The notes under the pieces are model-generated. The model did not search any database. It had not been told where the DNA came from and worked only from the letters and a program-made list of their open reading frames with translations. Below, one piece after another: positions 31,644 through 40,137 of a DNA stretch of 64,000 nucleotides. Numbering within the stretch: position 1 is the stretch's first letter; each line of letters opens with the position of its first letter. The stretch comes from Tenggerimyces flavus (GTDB lineage Bacteria; Actinomycetota; Actinomycetes; Propionibacteriales; Actinopolymorphaceae): assembly GCF_016907715.1 (NCBI RefSeq), contig NZ_JAFBCM010000001.1:620001-684000 (forward strand), read 5' to 3'. Made by a program: the position numbers and the translations under genes.

Positions 31644-32315
31644 TTACTCCCCCTTGGACGGCGCGGCCCAGTGCACCGCGTTGTTGAGGATCAGCTGGAC
31701 GTCGTCGCGGTAGTACGTCGGGTTCTCCTCGTGGCCCGGACGGAAGTAGAAGACCCGTCCGTTGCCGATCTGGTACGCGCAGCCCGACCGGAACTCGTGC
31801 CCGCCGGGGAACGTCGAGTGGAACACGACCGTGTCCGGCGTACCGCAGCCGAACTCCTCGTCGTACATCTCCTCGTCGTCGATCGCGAAGTCCGTGATCC
31901 CCTTCGCGATCGGGTGGTCCGGCGCGAGCACCTTGATCTGCTCGGGGCCCGCGTCATGCTTCACGCCGCCGATCCGGCCGTCGTCGCCGATCAGCCGGGT
32001 GAACGGCTTGGCCATGTGCGAGGAGTGCAGTGCGAGGAAGCCCATGCCGCGCTCCTTCACGTGCCGCTCGATCCGGTCGACGGTCTCGTCCGTCACCTGG
32101 CGGTGCAGCATGTGACCCCACCAGGCGAGCACGTCGGTCTGGGCGAGCGTCTCCTCGGACACGCCCTGGTCAGGGTCGACGTACTCGGCGATGCTGACCT
32201 CGAGCCGGTCGTCCTTGCGCAGCCCGTCGGCGACCGCGCCGTTGATGTCGTTCGGGTACATGTCGCGCGGGGCGGTGTGCTCGGACCACACCAGGACCCG
32301 GATCTTGTCTGCCAC
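31644..32315 (-). CDS. ThuA-domain protein (trehalose-utilisation type)
   Basis: 223-residue class-I glutamine-amidotransferase-like ThuA domain: KIRVLVWSEHT, ADGLRKDDRLEVSIAEYVD, TDVLAWWGHMLHRQVTDE and GMGFLALHSSHMAKPF. Family members occur in sugar-utilisation operons and some oxidise disaccharides; the exact chemistry is not settled. A GTG start at 32313-32315 is preferred because AAGGAG lies nine bases before it. An ATG at 32334-32336 overlapping the preceding stop is the alternative. It is the middle gene of the three-gene sugar operon. Confidence 0.85.
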   Translation of the reverse strand: MADKIRVLVWSEHTAPRDMYPNDINGAVADGLRKDDRLEVSIAEYVDPDQGVSEETLAQTDVLAWWGHMLHRQVTDETVDRIERHVKERGMGFLALHSSHMAKPFTRLIGDDGRIGGVKHDAGPEQIKVLAPDHPIAKGITDFAIDDEEMYDEEFGCGTPDTVVFHSTFPGGHEFRSGCAYQIGNGRVFYFRPGHEENPTYYRDDVQLILNNAVHWAAPSKGE

Positions 32316-32332
32316 TGTGAATCGCTCCTTCG

Positions 32333-33106
32333 TCATGCGCGTTGCTTTGCGCTCGCCAGGTGGTCGGCGAGACACATGCTGGTAGCGGGGTTGGGGTCGA
32401 GATTCTCGAAGGCTTCGGCGTCTTCGGTGGGCTCGTACCCGACATCGTTGGCGAGATCCCAATGGCCACTGAGGTTGCGGGAGATGCCGTGATAGACGCC
32501 GAACGCGACGTCGGCATCGATGCTCTTCGTCACCAGCTGCCGCAGGTCGGACGGGCCGATCCAGCAGGTACGGATGCCCACCGACCACGGCTGCGGTTGG
32601 ACCGCGCCGAAGCGCAGGCAGGCGACGGTCAGCTCCTTTGCCGACCGGTAGACGTAGCGGCGGCCGAGCGCTTCGGCGAACGCCTTCGAGGCGCCGTACG
32701 TACAGCAGGGCCAGCTCGGCCAGGCGGGATCGACGGGGACGTTGCCCATCTCGACGTACGCGCCGGCGGCGTGCACCGAGCTGGCGAGCACGACCCTGCG
32801 TACCTTGGCGTCACTGGCCGCCTGCATGACGACGTCGACGCCGTCGAGGTTGGGGGCGCGGAGGTCCTCGTACGTCGCCCGCGCGCCCGGCGAGGCCGCC
32901 AGGTGCAGGACGACGTCCGCGCCGTCGGAGGCTTTGGCCATGAACGTGCGGTCGGTGATGTCACCGACCAGGACCTGGGCGCCCTCGGGCGGATCGGGAG
33001 TCTCGATCCGGTCGAGGAGCCGAAGGTCGTATCCGGCGCTCACCAGTCCGGGCATCGCCATCTGCGCGACCCGACCGGCGGCACCCGTCACCAGCACCGT
33101 GCTCAT
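32333..33106 (-). CDS. NAD-dependent epimerase/dehydratase, uronate dehydrogenase-like
   Basis: 257-residue extended-SDR protein. NAD motif TGAAGRVAQMA (GxxGxxx), VLHLAASPGARATYEDLRAP, catalytic Ser in LASSVHAAGAY and YGASKAFAEAL with Tyr and Lys. The ending HWDLANDVGYEPTEDAE is shared with bacterial uronate dehydrogenases, which oxidise glucuronate or galacturonate to aldarolactones. It leads an operon with ThuA-like and acetyl-esterase genes, which together suggest processing of acetylated or uronate-decorated plant oligosaccharides. The exact substrate is inference. Confidence 0.82.
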   Translation of the reverse strand: MSTVLVTGAAGRVAQMAMPGLVSAGYDLRLLDRIETPDPPEGAQVLVGDITDRTFMAKASDGADVVLHLAASPGARATYEDLRAPNLDGVDVVMQAASDAKVRRVVLASSVHAAGAYVEMGNVPVDPAWPSWPCCTYGASKAFAEALGRRYVYRSAKELTVACLRFGAVQPQPWSVGIRTCWIGPSDLRQLVTKSIDADVAFGVYHGISRNLSGHWDLANDVGYEPTEDAEAFENLDPNPATSMCLADHLASAKQRA

Positions 33107-33191
33107 GTTGCGCGTCGGCTCCTTCGAAGATCACTGCTGAGACCTTCCTATCGCACCCGTTCCCGAACGCGCGCGCGAGCCGCTGTCCATA

Positions 33192-33395
33192 AGTGGTCTG
33201 ACGAATCTGGCGCGGACTCGCTGTTGGGTCGGGGGCACCCCGGTCCCATTGGCCGGCCCCTCCCCCAGGCGCCCTCCCTGTCCGTGATCATGGGCAGGTG
33301 GCAGAGGTTTGGGTGAGGGGCACCCTGGTCCGATAGGTCTGGACGAGGGTGCCCCCGACCCAACCAGACCTCCGCCACGATTCGAGTCAGACCGC
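33192..33395. repeat. imperfect inverted repeat of about 50-bp arms enclosing a loop-conserved hairpin
   Basis: Left arm 33192-33246 and right arm 33341-33395 pair imperfectly. The inner 24 bp (GTTGGGTCGGGGGCACC onward) match with two mismatches, and the outer part shares GGTCTGAC and GAATC blocks. The space between includes CCGTGATCATGGG, reminiscent of the GTGATCATG hairpins. This accounts for most of the 384-bp gap before the DUF4157 gene; no gene is seen in it. Confidence 0.55.
33310..33360 (+). repeat. hairpin with GATAGGTCT loop, copy 3 of the double-palindrome family
   Basis: Arms GGGGCACCCTGGTCC and GGACGAGGGTGCCCC pair with one mismatch around the 9-nt loop GATAGGTCT. Aligned without gaps to 6498-6548, 51 positions share about 31 bases, including GGGCACC, ATAGGT and GCCC. 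Confidence 0.6.
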
Positions 33396-33490
33396 GCGGG
33401 GCTGGGCGCCCGTTGGGGCAGCTCGAGATTCCCGAACGGCCGGGCGGATGGCCGTTCCCGCCAGCCGCGAGCGCGGGGATCCTGCAAGGC

Positions 33491-34123
33491 ATGGTCCGCC
33501 ACGATCACGCCCACGATGAGGAACTCGCCACCACCGCGCGGCGGCGGGCGCCTGAGAACGAGAACGAGACCGAATCCGGCACCCCCGAGCTCGTCCAGCG
33601 GGCGCTCGCCGCGGGAAGGCCCGACCTGCTCGGCCACGAAGGCGTCCAGCACCTGCAGCGGCTCGCCGGGAACCAGGGCGTGGCCGGCATGGTCGACGAC
33701 GCCGTCCTCGACACGGTCGGCAGCGGCGGCAGTCCGCTCCCCGCCGACCTCCGCAGTGACATGGAGGGCAGGCTCGGCGCCGACTTCGGCGACGTACGGA
33801 TCCACACCGACGGCCAGGCCGCCGCCTCCGCCGAGGCCGTCAACGCCCACGCCTACACCGTCGGGAACGACATCGTCTTCCAGCGCGACGCGTTCAACCC
33901 GAGCTCAAACGCCGGAAGAAACACGATCGCGCACGAGCTCACCCACGTCGTCCAGCAGCGCAACGGCCCGGTGGACGGCACTCCGACAGGTGGCGGCATC
34001 GCGGTCAGCGACCCCGGCGACAGGTTCGAACGGGAGGCCGCCGACACCGCCGCGCGGGTGCTCGCCGAGCCCAGCCCGGTGCAGAGAGAGCTCGAAGAAG
34101 AGGAAGAAGAACTCGAGCCCTGA
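33491..34123 (+). CDS. DUF4157 domain protein (eCIS-associated putative metallopeptidase)
   Basis: 210 residues. The DUF4157 core runs from about residue 75 to 155: LPADLRSDMEGRLGADFGDV, RIHTDGQAAASAEAVNAHAY, then the zinc-peptidase-like NTIAHELTHVVQQ (HExxH). DUF4157 proteins are recurrent companions or effectors of extracellular contractile injection systems and are also found alone. The C-terminus is a short acid tail (ELEEEEEELEP). No signal peptide. The start is uncertain: the ATG at 33491 is preferred over one 78 bp upstream, which falls in the repeat. No tail-sheath or baseplate genes are within the window. Confidence 0.82.
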   Translation: MVRHDHAHDEELATTARRRAPENENETESGTPELVQRALAAGRPDLLGHEGVQHLQRLAGNQGVAGMVDDAVLDTVGSGGSPLPADLRSDMEGRLGADFGDVRIHTDGQAAASAEAVNAHAYTVGNDIVFQRDAFNPSSNAGRNTIAHELTHVVQQRNGPVDGTPTGGGIAVSDPGDRFEREAADTAARVLAEPSPVQRELEEEEEELEP

Positions 34124-34378
34124 CCGAATTATGGGACGGGTGTCCAAGCCTGGACGAAAAACTTCGTACCGTAGTCAATGCCGCACAATCCGGCAGTTGA
34201 CCAGGTGAGAGCCGGGTAAGGACCGCCTGGGGGTGCAGAAACCTACCTCCCTCGCCCGACCCGAGGTGCGAGAAGTCGGCGGCAGCCGGTACCGTGGACC
34301 TACGATCAGATGAATCCGTGAGCCCGAGGGCGCCGTGCACGCGCCGCCCCGGTAGATGTGTGCGAGGGGGTCGACCCT

Positions 34379-34576
34379 ATGGGGCGCGGCCGAGCTAAGG
34401 CCAAGCAGACGAAGGTCGCCCGGGAGCTGAAGTATCGCAGCTACGAGACCGACCTCGATGCGCTGCAACGGGAGCTCGCTGGGCGAGAAGAAGCCGGCAA
34501 CGGGGACACAGGTTCTGACAGCGATGTCGACGAGCCTGATCAAGATGACGACGAGCGGATAGCTCGCCGTCTCTGA
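34379..34576 (+). CDS. DUF3073 family protein
   Basis: 65-residue small protein, MGRGRAKAKQTKVARELKYR at the N-terminus, a signature of actinobacterial DUF3073 proteins. The N-terminal part is strongly basic and the C-terminal part strongly acidic (DSDVDEPDQDDDERI). Position next to purM/purF is conserved in actinomycetes, but its function is unknown. The ATG at 34379 is preferred over a GTG 21 bp upstream, since the family begins MGRGRAK. The 255 bp before it hold nothing I can name. Confidence 0.87.
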   Translation: MGRGRAKAKQTKVARELKYRSYETDLDALQRELAGREEAGNGDTGSDSDVDEPDQDDDERIARRL

Positions 34577-34582
34577 CGGCGC

Positions 34583-35653
34583 TCATCTCGACTCGGCGTA
34601 ATCGCTCGCCAGCCGGACTTCACCCGCACCAGCGATCGCCCGTCCGGCGATCCAGGAATCAACGCCTCGTTCCCCGAGGAACTCGACCGCTCCGGCGGCG
34701 TGCTCCTCGGGGACGAGTGCGATCATGCCTACACCCATGTTCAGCGTGCGCTCGAGCTCGAGCGGATCCACCCCACCGAGCTCACCCACGAGCGTGGCGA
34801 CACGCGGCGGGGTCCAGGTCGAACGGTCCAGCTCGACGTCGATCTGACCGGGCAGCACGCGCGCGAGGTTGTTCGCGAGCCCGCCGCCGGTGACGTGTGC
34901 CATCGCGTGGACGCCGAACGGGCCGCGCGCGAGCGCGAGGCAGTCCTTGGCGTACACCCGCGTCGGCTCGAGCAGCTCCTCGCCGAGCGTGCGACCGAAG
35001 TCGTCGACGTGCCGTTCGTACGCCCAGCCCGCGTCGGCGAACACCTTCCGTACGAGCGAGAAGCCGTTCGAGTGCAGCCCGGTGGACGCCATCGCGACCG
35101 CCACGTCACCGACCTCGACCCGAGAAGAGCCGAGCATCTCGTCGGCCTCGACCACGCCGGTCGTCGCGCCAGCGACGTCGTACTCGTCCGGGTTCAGCAG
35201 GCCGGGGTGCTCCGCGACCTCGCCGCCGACGAGCGCGGTTCCCGCGGCGACGCACGCCTCGGCGATGCCCTTGACGATCGAGGCGATCCGCTCGGGCACG
35301 ACCCGCCCGCAAGCGATGTAGTCGGTCATGAACAGGGGCTCGGCGCCGCACACGACGAGGTCGTCGACGACCATGCCGACCAGGTCGAACCCGATCGTGT
35401 CGTGCTTGTCCAGTGCCTGCGCGATAGCGACCTTCGTGCCGACGCCGTCGGTCGAGGTCGCGAGCAACGGCCGCCGGTACGTCTTGAGCGCCGACGCGTC
35501 GAACAGGCCCGCGAACCCGCCGATACCGCCGACGACCTCCGGGCGGCGGGCCTTCTCGACCCACTCGCGCATCAGGTCGACCGCGCGCTCGCCGGCCTCG
35601 ATGTCGACGCCGGCGGCCGCGTACGACGCGCCCGCGCCCTTACCGGCCGACAA
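34583..35653 (-). CDS. purM: phosphoribosylformylglycinamidine cyclo-ligase (AIR synthetase)
   Basis: Fifth step of de novo purine synthesis, ATP-dependent closure of FGAM to AIR. 356 residues, normal for PurM. Markers are YAAAGVDIEAGERAV, ATSTDGVGTKVAIA, GGEVAEHPGLL, ASTGLHSNGFSLVRK and AHVTGGGLANNLAR. The start appears to be TTG at 35651-35653, overlapping the purF end by 14 bp; the next ATG is at residue 28 and would remove the conserved YAAAGVD. Coupled translation with purF is therefore likely. Confidence 0.92.
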   Translation of the reverse strand: MSAGKGAGASYAAAGVDIEAGERAVDLMREWVEKARRPEVVGGIGGFAGLFDASALKTYRRPLLATSTDGVGTKVAIAQALDKHDTIGFDLVGMVVDDLVVCGAEPLFMTDYIACGRVVPERIASIVKGIAEACVAAGTALVGGEVAEHPGLLNPDEYDVAGATTGVVEADEMLGSSRVEVGDVAVAMASTGLHSNGFSLVRKVFADAGWAYERHVDDFGRTLGEELLEPTRVYAKDCLALARGPFGVHAMAHVTGGGLANNLARVLPGQIDVELDRSTWTPPRVATLVGELGGVDPLELERTLNMGVGMIALVPEEHAAGAVEFLGERGVDSWIAGRAIAGAGEVRLASDYAESR

Positions 35654-37151
35654 GGCTGCCCACCGGTTGCGCGTCGGCCTTCCGCGGCTCCAGCCGGAGC
35701 TTGCCGCTCCGCGAGGACTCCGGGATCTCGACCGGGTAGACGCCGTCGAAGCAGGCCCGGCACAGCTGGTCGTTCGGTTGCAGGCTGGACTCCACGAGCT
35801 CCTCCAACGAGATGTAGCCGAGCGAGTCGGCGCCGATCGACGCGCAGATCTCCTCGACGTTCATCGCGCCCGCGATCAGCTCGCCGGCGGAGGCGAAGTC
35901 GATGCCGTAGAAGCAGGGCCACTTCACCGGCGGGCTGGAGATCCGTACGTGCACCTCCTGCGCGCCGGCCTCGCGGAGCATGCGGACGAGCGCGCGCTGA
36001 GTGTTGCCGCGCACGATCGAGTCGTCGACCATCACGATCCGCTTGCCCTCGATGACCTCGCGGAGCGGGTTGTACTTCAGCCGGATGCCGAGCTGGCGGA
36101 GCGTCTGGCTGGGCTGGATGAACGTCCGGCCGACGTAGCTGTTCTTCACCAGGCCGTGGCCGTACGGGATCCCACTCGCCTCGGCGTACCCGATCGCGGC
36201 GGGCGTCGCGGACTCCGGCACCGGCATCACCAGGTCGGCGTCGACCGGGAAGTCCTTGGCCAGCCGGCGGCCGACGTCGACGCGGCTCTCGTGCACCGAG
36301 CGGCCGGCGATCTTGGCGTCCGGACGGGCGAGGTAGACGTACTCGAACAGGCAGCCCTTGCGCGCGGGCTGGGCGAACCGGCGCGAGTCCACGCCGTGCT
36401 CGCCGATCGCGACGATCTCGCCCGGCTCGATCTCGCGGACGAACGTGGCGCCGGTGATGTCGAGCGCGGAGTTCTCGCTCGCGACCACCCAGCCGTTGTC
36501 GAGCTGGCCGAGCACGAGCGGGTGCAGACCTTGCGGGTCGCGCGCGGCGTACAGCGTGTTCTCGTCCATGAACACCAGGCAGAACGCGCCCTTGAGGGCG
36601 GGGAGGACCTCGACCGCCGCGTCGATCAGCTTGCGGTCGGGAAACTCGGCGAGAAGGGTGGTGACGAGGCCGGTGTCGCTGGTCGACTGGGCGTCGTTGA
36701 GCGCGAACAGGCTCGACTCGGGCGCCCGTTCGGCGGCGAGCTCGATGAGCTCCTCGGTGTTGGTGAGGTTGCCGTTGTGGGCGAGCGCGAGGGCCCCGGT
36801 CGCGGTGGAACGGAACGTCGGCTGCGCGTTCTGCCAGACGCTGGAACCGGTCGTGGAGTAGCGGCAGTGCCCTACTGCGAGATGCCCCTTGAGCGATTCG
36901 AGCGTCGCCTCGTCGAAGACCTGGGAGACCAGACCCATGTCCTTGTAGACGACGATCTGACGCCCGTTACTGACGGCGATCCCGGCGCTCTCCTGGCCGC
37001 GGTGCTGCAGCGCATAGAGACCGAAATAGGTGAGCTTGGCTACCTCTTCCCCCGGCGCCCACACACCGAAGACGCCGCAAGCGTCCTGGGGGCCTTTCTC
37101 GTCGGGGTCGAGGTCTGGACTGCTGGTTCCTACGCCACCCGGCACATTCAC
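35640..37151 (-). CDS. purF: amidophosphoribosyltransferase
   Basis: First committed step of purine synthesis: transfers glutamine amide nitrogen to PRPP. 503 residues. The N-terminal nucleophile Cys lies at residue 25 in DACGVFGVW, so a propeptide of about 24 residues is removed. The glutaminase domain follows (HRGQESAGI, GHCRYSTTG, AHNGNLTN). The PRPP motif VMVDDSIVRGNT lies near residue 370. Four Cys typical of Fe-S forms are present (GCLFE, WPCFYG, CRACFDG region). GTG start. Operon purF-purM. Confidence 0.95.
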   Translation of the reverse strand: MNVPGGVGTSSPDLDPDEKGPQDACGVFGVWAPGEEVAKLTYFGLYALQHRGQESAGIAVSNGRQIVVYKDMGLVSQVFDEATLESLKGHLAVGHCRYSTTGSSVWQNAQPTFRSTATGALALAHNGNLTNTEELIELAAERAPESSLFALNDAQSTSDTGLVTTLLAEFPDRKLIDAAVEVLPALKGAFCLVFMDENTLYAARDPQGLHPLVLGQLDNGWVVASENSALDITGATFVREIEPGEIVAIGEHGVDSRRFAQPARKGCLFEYVYLARPDAKIAGRSVHESRVDVGRRLAKDFPVDADLVMPVPESATPAAIGYAEASGIPYGHGLVKNSYVGRTFIQPSQTLRQLGIRLKYNPLREVIEGKRIVMVDDSIVRGNTQRALVRMLREAGAQEVHVRISSPPVKWPCFYGIDFASAGELIAGAMNVEEICASIGADSLGYISLEELVESSLQPNDQLCRACFDGVYPVEIPESSRSGKLRLEPRKADAQPVGSLVGR

Positions 37152-37220
37152 GAGTGTAGACGGTCGGGTGCAAGCGCGGCTGACGGCACTCGAACAGGGG
37201 GCGACCTTTGCCTGGACTTA

Positions 37221-37236
37221 GAACGAATGATCGTTC
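37221..37236. promoter_or_regulatory. candidate TetR operator
   Basis: Inverted repeat GAACGA-ATGA-TCGTTC, 22 bp before the ATG of the tetR gene and close to the purF promoter region on the other strand. Probably autoregulatory. Confidence 0.5.
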
Positions 37237-37257
37237 GCGTTTGCTAGCGTGCCGCCT

Positions 37258-37851
37258 ATGCCCCGCGTGAGTCAGATGCACCTGGACCGGCGCCGGCGCC
37301 AGATCCTGGACGCCGCCGGTCGCTGCTTCGCCGCGGAGGGATTCCACGCGACGTCGATGCAGGACGTACTCGCCGCGTCGGAGCTGTCCGCCGGTGCTGT
37401 GTACCGCTACTTCCCGAGCAAGCAGGCGATCATCGAGGCGATCGCCGACGAGACGCTGACGCACATCCACACCGTGCTGACCGAGGCGCTGAACCGTACC
37501 GAGCCGCCGCGCCCGACCGACGTCCTGGGCGACCTGCTCACCGCGATGGCCGGGCTCGACGACGCGAAGCTGCGGATCCGGATCGTGATCCAGGTGTGGG
37601 GCGAAGCGATCCGCAACCCCGAGGTCCGCGACGTGATCATGACGCGGATGACCGAGGTGTACGACGTGCTGACCCAGGTCGTGATCCGGGCGCAGAAGGC
37701 CGGGCTGATGAACCCGTCGGTGCCGCCGCGGATCGCGGCGGAGACGTACATAGGCGTGCTGCCCGGGCTGATGGTGCAGAAGGCGATCTTCGGCGACGCG
37801 TTCGACCTGCCGGCGCACGTCTCCGCGCTGCGGACCTTGTTCGGCTCGTAG
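37258..37851 (+). CDS. TetR-family regulator
   Basis: 197 residues. Helix-turn-helix RRQILDAAGRCFAAEGFHAT, SMQDVLAASELSAGAVYRYF, PSKQAIIEAIADETL. The C-terminal domain (LGDLLTAMAGLDDAKLRIRI ... GVLPGLMVQKAIFG) resembles the TetR_C group found near hydrolases and transporters. The ATG (MPRVSQMHLDRRR) is preferred to an upstream GTG nine bases earlier. Followed after 11 bp by a beta-lactamase-fold hydrolase, which it may control. Confidence 0.88.
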   Translation: MPRVSQMHLDRRRRQILDAAGRCFAAEGFHATSMQDVLAASELSAGAVYRYFPSKQAIIEAIADETLTHIHTVLTEALNRTEPPRPTDVLGDLLTAMAGLDDAKLRIRIVIQVWGEAIRNPEVRDVIMTRMTEVYDVLTQVVIRAQKAGLMNPSVPPRIAAETYIGVLPGLMVQKAIFGDAFDLPAHVSALRTLFGS

Positions 37852-37862
37852 ACTCCCGGTCC

Positions 37863-39209
37863 GTGTCCGACGTCCTCGCTCCTACTGCCCACGCCCTGCT
37901 GGTCCGGCTTGCCGACGAGCAACGGACCGCGCGTACGCCCTCGCTCGTCGGCGGCGTCGTCCGCGACGGCGTCCTGCTCTGGTCCGGCGGCCGCGGCAAG
38001 GTCGACGGCGCCGAGCCCGACAGCGGTACGCAGTATCGGATCGGCTCGATCAGCAAGACGTTCACCGCCGTGCTCGTCGCCCGGCTGCGGGACGAGGGCA
38101 AGCTGGACTTCGCCGACCCGCTGGACCGCCACGTTCCGGGCACGACGCTCGGCGACCGGACGATCGGCCAGCTCCTCGCGCACACTTCCGGCGTGCAGGC
38201 CGAAACTTCCGGCCCGTGGTGGGAGCGCACGCCGGGCGGCGCGTGGGACACGCTCGCCGGCGCACTCAGTCCGGCGCTGCACCGCGGCGGAGAGCTGCAC
38301 CACTACTCCAACCTCGGGTACGCGGTGCTCGGCGAGGTCATCTCCAGACTGCGCGGCGCGTCCTGGTTCGACGCGCTGCAAGGGGAGATCCTGCGGCCGC
38401 TCGGGCTGACGCGGACGTCGTTCTCGCCGGAGGCGCCGCACGCTCTCGGGTACGCCGTGCACCCGTGGGCCGACGTCGTGTTGGAGGAGCCGTTCCACGA
38501 CGCGGGCGCGATGGCACCGGCGGGCCAGCTGTGGTCGACGGTCGTCGACCTCGCGCGGTGGGCGGCGTTCATCGGTGGCGACACCGGCGAGGTGTTGTCC
38601 GCCGACACGCTCACTGAGCTGCGGGAGCCCAACACCGTCGAGCGATCGGACACCTGGGTCTCCGGTTACGGTCTCGGGCTGCAGGTGCTGCACGTCGGCG
38701 GGCGCACGTTCGTCGGGCACGGCGGGTCGATGCCCGGGTTCCTCGCCGGCGTGTACGTCGACGTCGCGGACTCCACCGCGGGGGTGTGCGCGGCGAACAC
38801 GACGTCGGGGGTGAACCCCGTCCGGCTCGGCACCGACCTCGTCTCGATCCTGGCCGAGCACGAGCCGCGGGTCCCGGCCGAGTGGGCGCCCGATCCCTCC
38901 GTCCCCGCTTCGGTGCTCGAGCTGGTCGGGCCCTGGTACTGGGGGCCGACGCCGTTCGCCCTGCACGCCAAGGCGGACGGTTGGCTCGACCTCACGCCGC
39001 TCACCGAACGAGGGCGGGCGTCGCGGTTCCGGCCGACGGGGACCGACACCTGGCAGGGACTCGACGGCTACTACCTCGGTGAGACCCTGCGGGTCGTGCG
39101 GCTCGCCGACGGCTCGGTGAGCCACCTCGACCTCGCGTCGTTCGTCTTCACGCGTTCGCCGTACGACCCGGACGCTCCCGTTCCGGGTGGCGTAGAGGGC
39201 TGGCGCTAG
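37863..39209 (+). CDS. serine hydrolase (beta-lactamase class C/D-aminopeptidase-like)
   Basis: 448 residues. Catalytic motifs are all present: SISK (SxxK) near residue 62, YSNLGY near 153, and GHGGSMPGFL near 286. The first 330 residues are the hydrolase domain. The remaining about 115 (VLELVGPWYWGPTPFALHAK ...) form a lipocalin-like C-terminal extension as in D-aminopeptidase/LACTB-type proteins. No signal peptide. GTG start only 11 bp after the tetR stop. Function as esterase or peptidase cannot be decided. Confidence 0.85.
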   Translation: MSDVLAPTAHALLVRLADEQRTARTPSLVGGVVRDGVLLWSGGRGKVDGAEPDSGTQYRIGSISKTFTAVLVARLRDEGKLDFADPLDRHVPGTTLGDRTIGQLLAHTSGVQAETSGPWWERTPGGAWDTLAGALSPALHRGGELHHYSNLGYAVLGEVISRLRGASWFDALQGEILRPLGLTRTSFSPEAPHALGYAVHPWADVVLEEPFHDAGAMAPAGQLWSTVVDLARWAAFIGGDTGEVLSADTLTELREPNTVERSDTWVSGYGLGLQVLHVGGRTFVGHGGSMPGFLAGVYVDVADSTAGVCAANTTSGVNPVRLGTDLVSILAEHEPRVPAEWAPDPSVPASVLELVGPWYWGPTPFALHAKADGWLDLTPLTERGRASRFRPTGTDTWQGLDGYYLGETLRVVRLADGSVSHLDLASFVFTRSPYDPDAPVPGGVEGWR

Positions 39210-40000
39210 TAGGGCTTGCGGGCAACGAATCCGACCAGGTCGATCGTCGCCCGCAGCGGCAGTCCGTCCCGCACGCGCTGCCGCGCCTGGTGCCGCGCGG
39301 CCTGCAGGAACGACTCCTCGCCGACGGTCTCGATCGCCTCGTACGCGGGGCCGGTCGAGGCGAGCGCGCGGGCGTACGTCTCGGGGTCGGGGAACTCCCA
39401 GGCGAACGGGACGTGGAACCGCTCCACGTCCACGAAGCCCTTCCGCTCCAGCAGGTCCTCGCCGACGCCGGGGCGTCCGAGCTGCATCGCGGACTGGTAC
39501 TCCAACTGCGCCAGTGCGGCCAGCCGGAACGGAGTCAGCGCCCACGCGCCGGTCGAGTGCTTCACGTGCCCCCAGGCGGTGAGGCCGAGGCGGCCGCCGG
39601 GAACGAGGACGCGGTAGAGCTCGTCGACCGCCGACGGCGTGGTGTTCCAGACGCCGCGGAAGCTGGTCGCGACGTCGAAGCTCTCGTCGTCCCACGGCAA
39701 CGCCTGCAGGTCGCCCGTACGGATGTCCGCGTCCGGCGATCGGTCGCGGGCGATCGCGACGAGCCGGTGCGAGGCGTCGATGCCGGCGCATTCGGCGCCT
39801 CGGATGGCGGCGAGCTCGAGGGCGAGGCCGGCGCCGCAGGCGACGTCGATCAGCCGGTCGCCCCGCTCGAGGCCGAGCCGGTGATGGACGGCGACGTACT
39901 CGCGGCAGCTGGCGGGTTCGCTCAGCGTCGCGAAGTCGACCGCCTTGCGCCCCCAGCCCTCGTCGACGATGGTCCAGTCGAGCAGCGGCATCGTGGTCAC
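39206..40000 (-). CDS. class I SAM-dependent methyltransferase
   Basis: 264 residues. SAM-binding motif I is DRLIDVACGAGLALELAA, followed by GIDASHRLVAIARDR, DIRTGDLQALPWDDESFDVA (motif II) and VLVPGGRLGLTAWG (motif III). Resembles UbiE/Coq5-type small-molecule methyltransferases; substrate unknown. The GTG at 39998-40000 is preferred over an ATG nine bases downstream because AAGGAG lies seven bases before it. The stop overlaps the opposing hydrolase stop by 4 bp. Confidence 0.87.
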   Translation of the reverse strand: MTTMPLLDWTIVDEGWGRKAVDFATLSEPASCREYVAVHHRLGLERGDRLIDVACGAGLALELAAIRGAECAGIDASHRLVAIARDRSPDADIRTGDLQALPWDDESFDVATSFRGVWNTTPSAVDELYRVLVPGGRLGLTAWGHVKHSTGAWALTPFRLAALAQLEYQSAMQLGRPGVGEDLLERKGFVDVERFHVPFAWEFPDPETYARALASTGPAYEAIETVGEESFLQAARHQARQRVRDGLPLRATIDLVGFVARKPY

Positions 40001-40137
40001 GTTCGTACTCCTTCTCCGTCGCGGTCCTCCCAGCGTCGGCCGGCCCGGTTGATGAGACATCCGTGCCGCGTATGGGATTCGCCACGGAGACGGCTTCGGT
40101 GGGCGAGACTTCGGGGGTAGGCAAGGAGGCCGCGACC

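Noticed and set aside
33491-34123. DUF4157 gene as part of a local contractile injection system
   Set aside because: No sheath, tube, baseplate or AAA+ gene lies within 30 kb either side, so only the single protein can be claimed.
34124-34378. Possible riboswitch or structured leader before the DUF3073 gene
   Set aside because: I compared it by eye with c-di-AMP and TPP-type consensus features and found no convincing match; only a small GTCCA/TGGAC dyad after the DUF4157 stop was seen.
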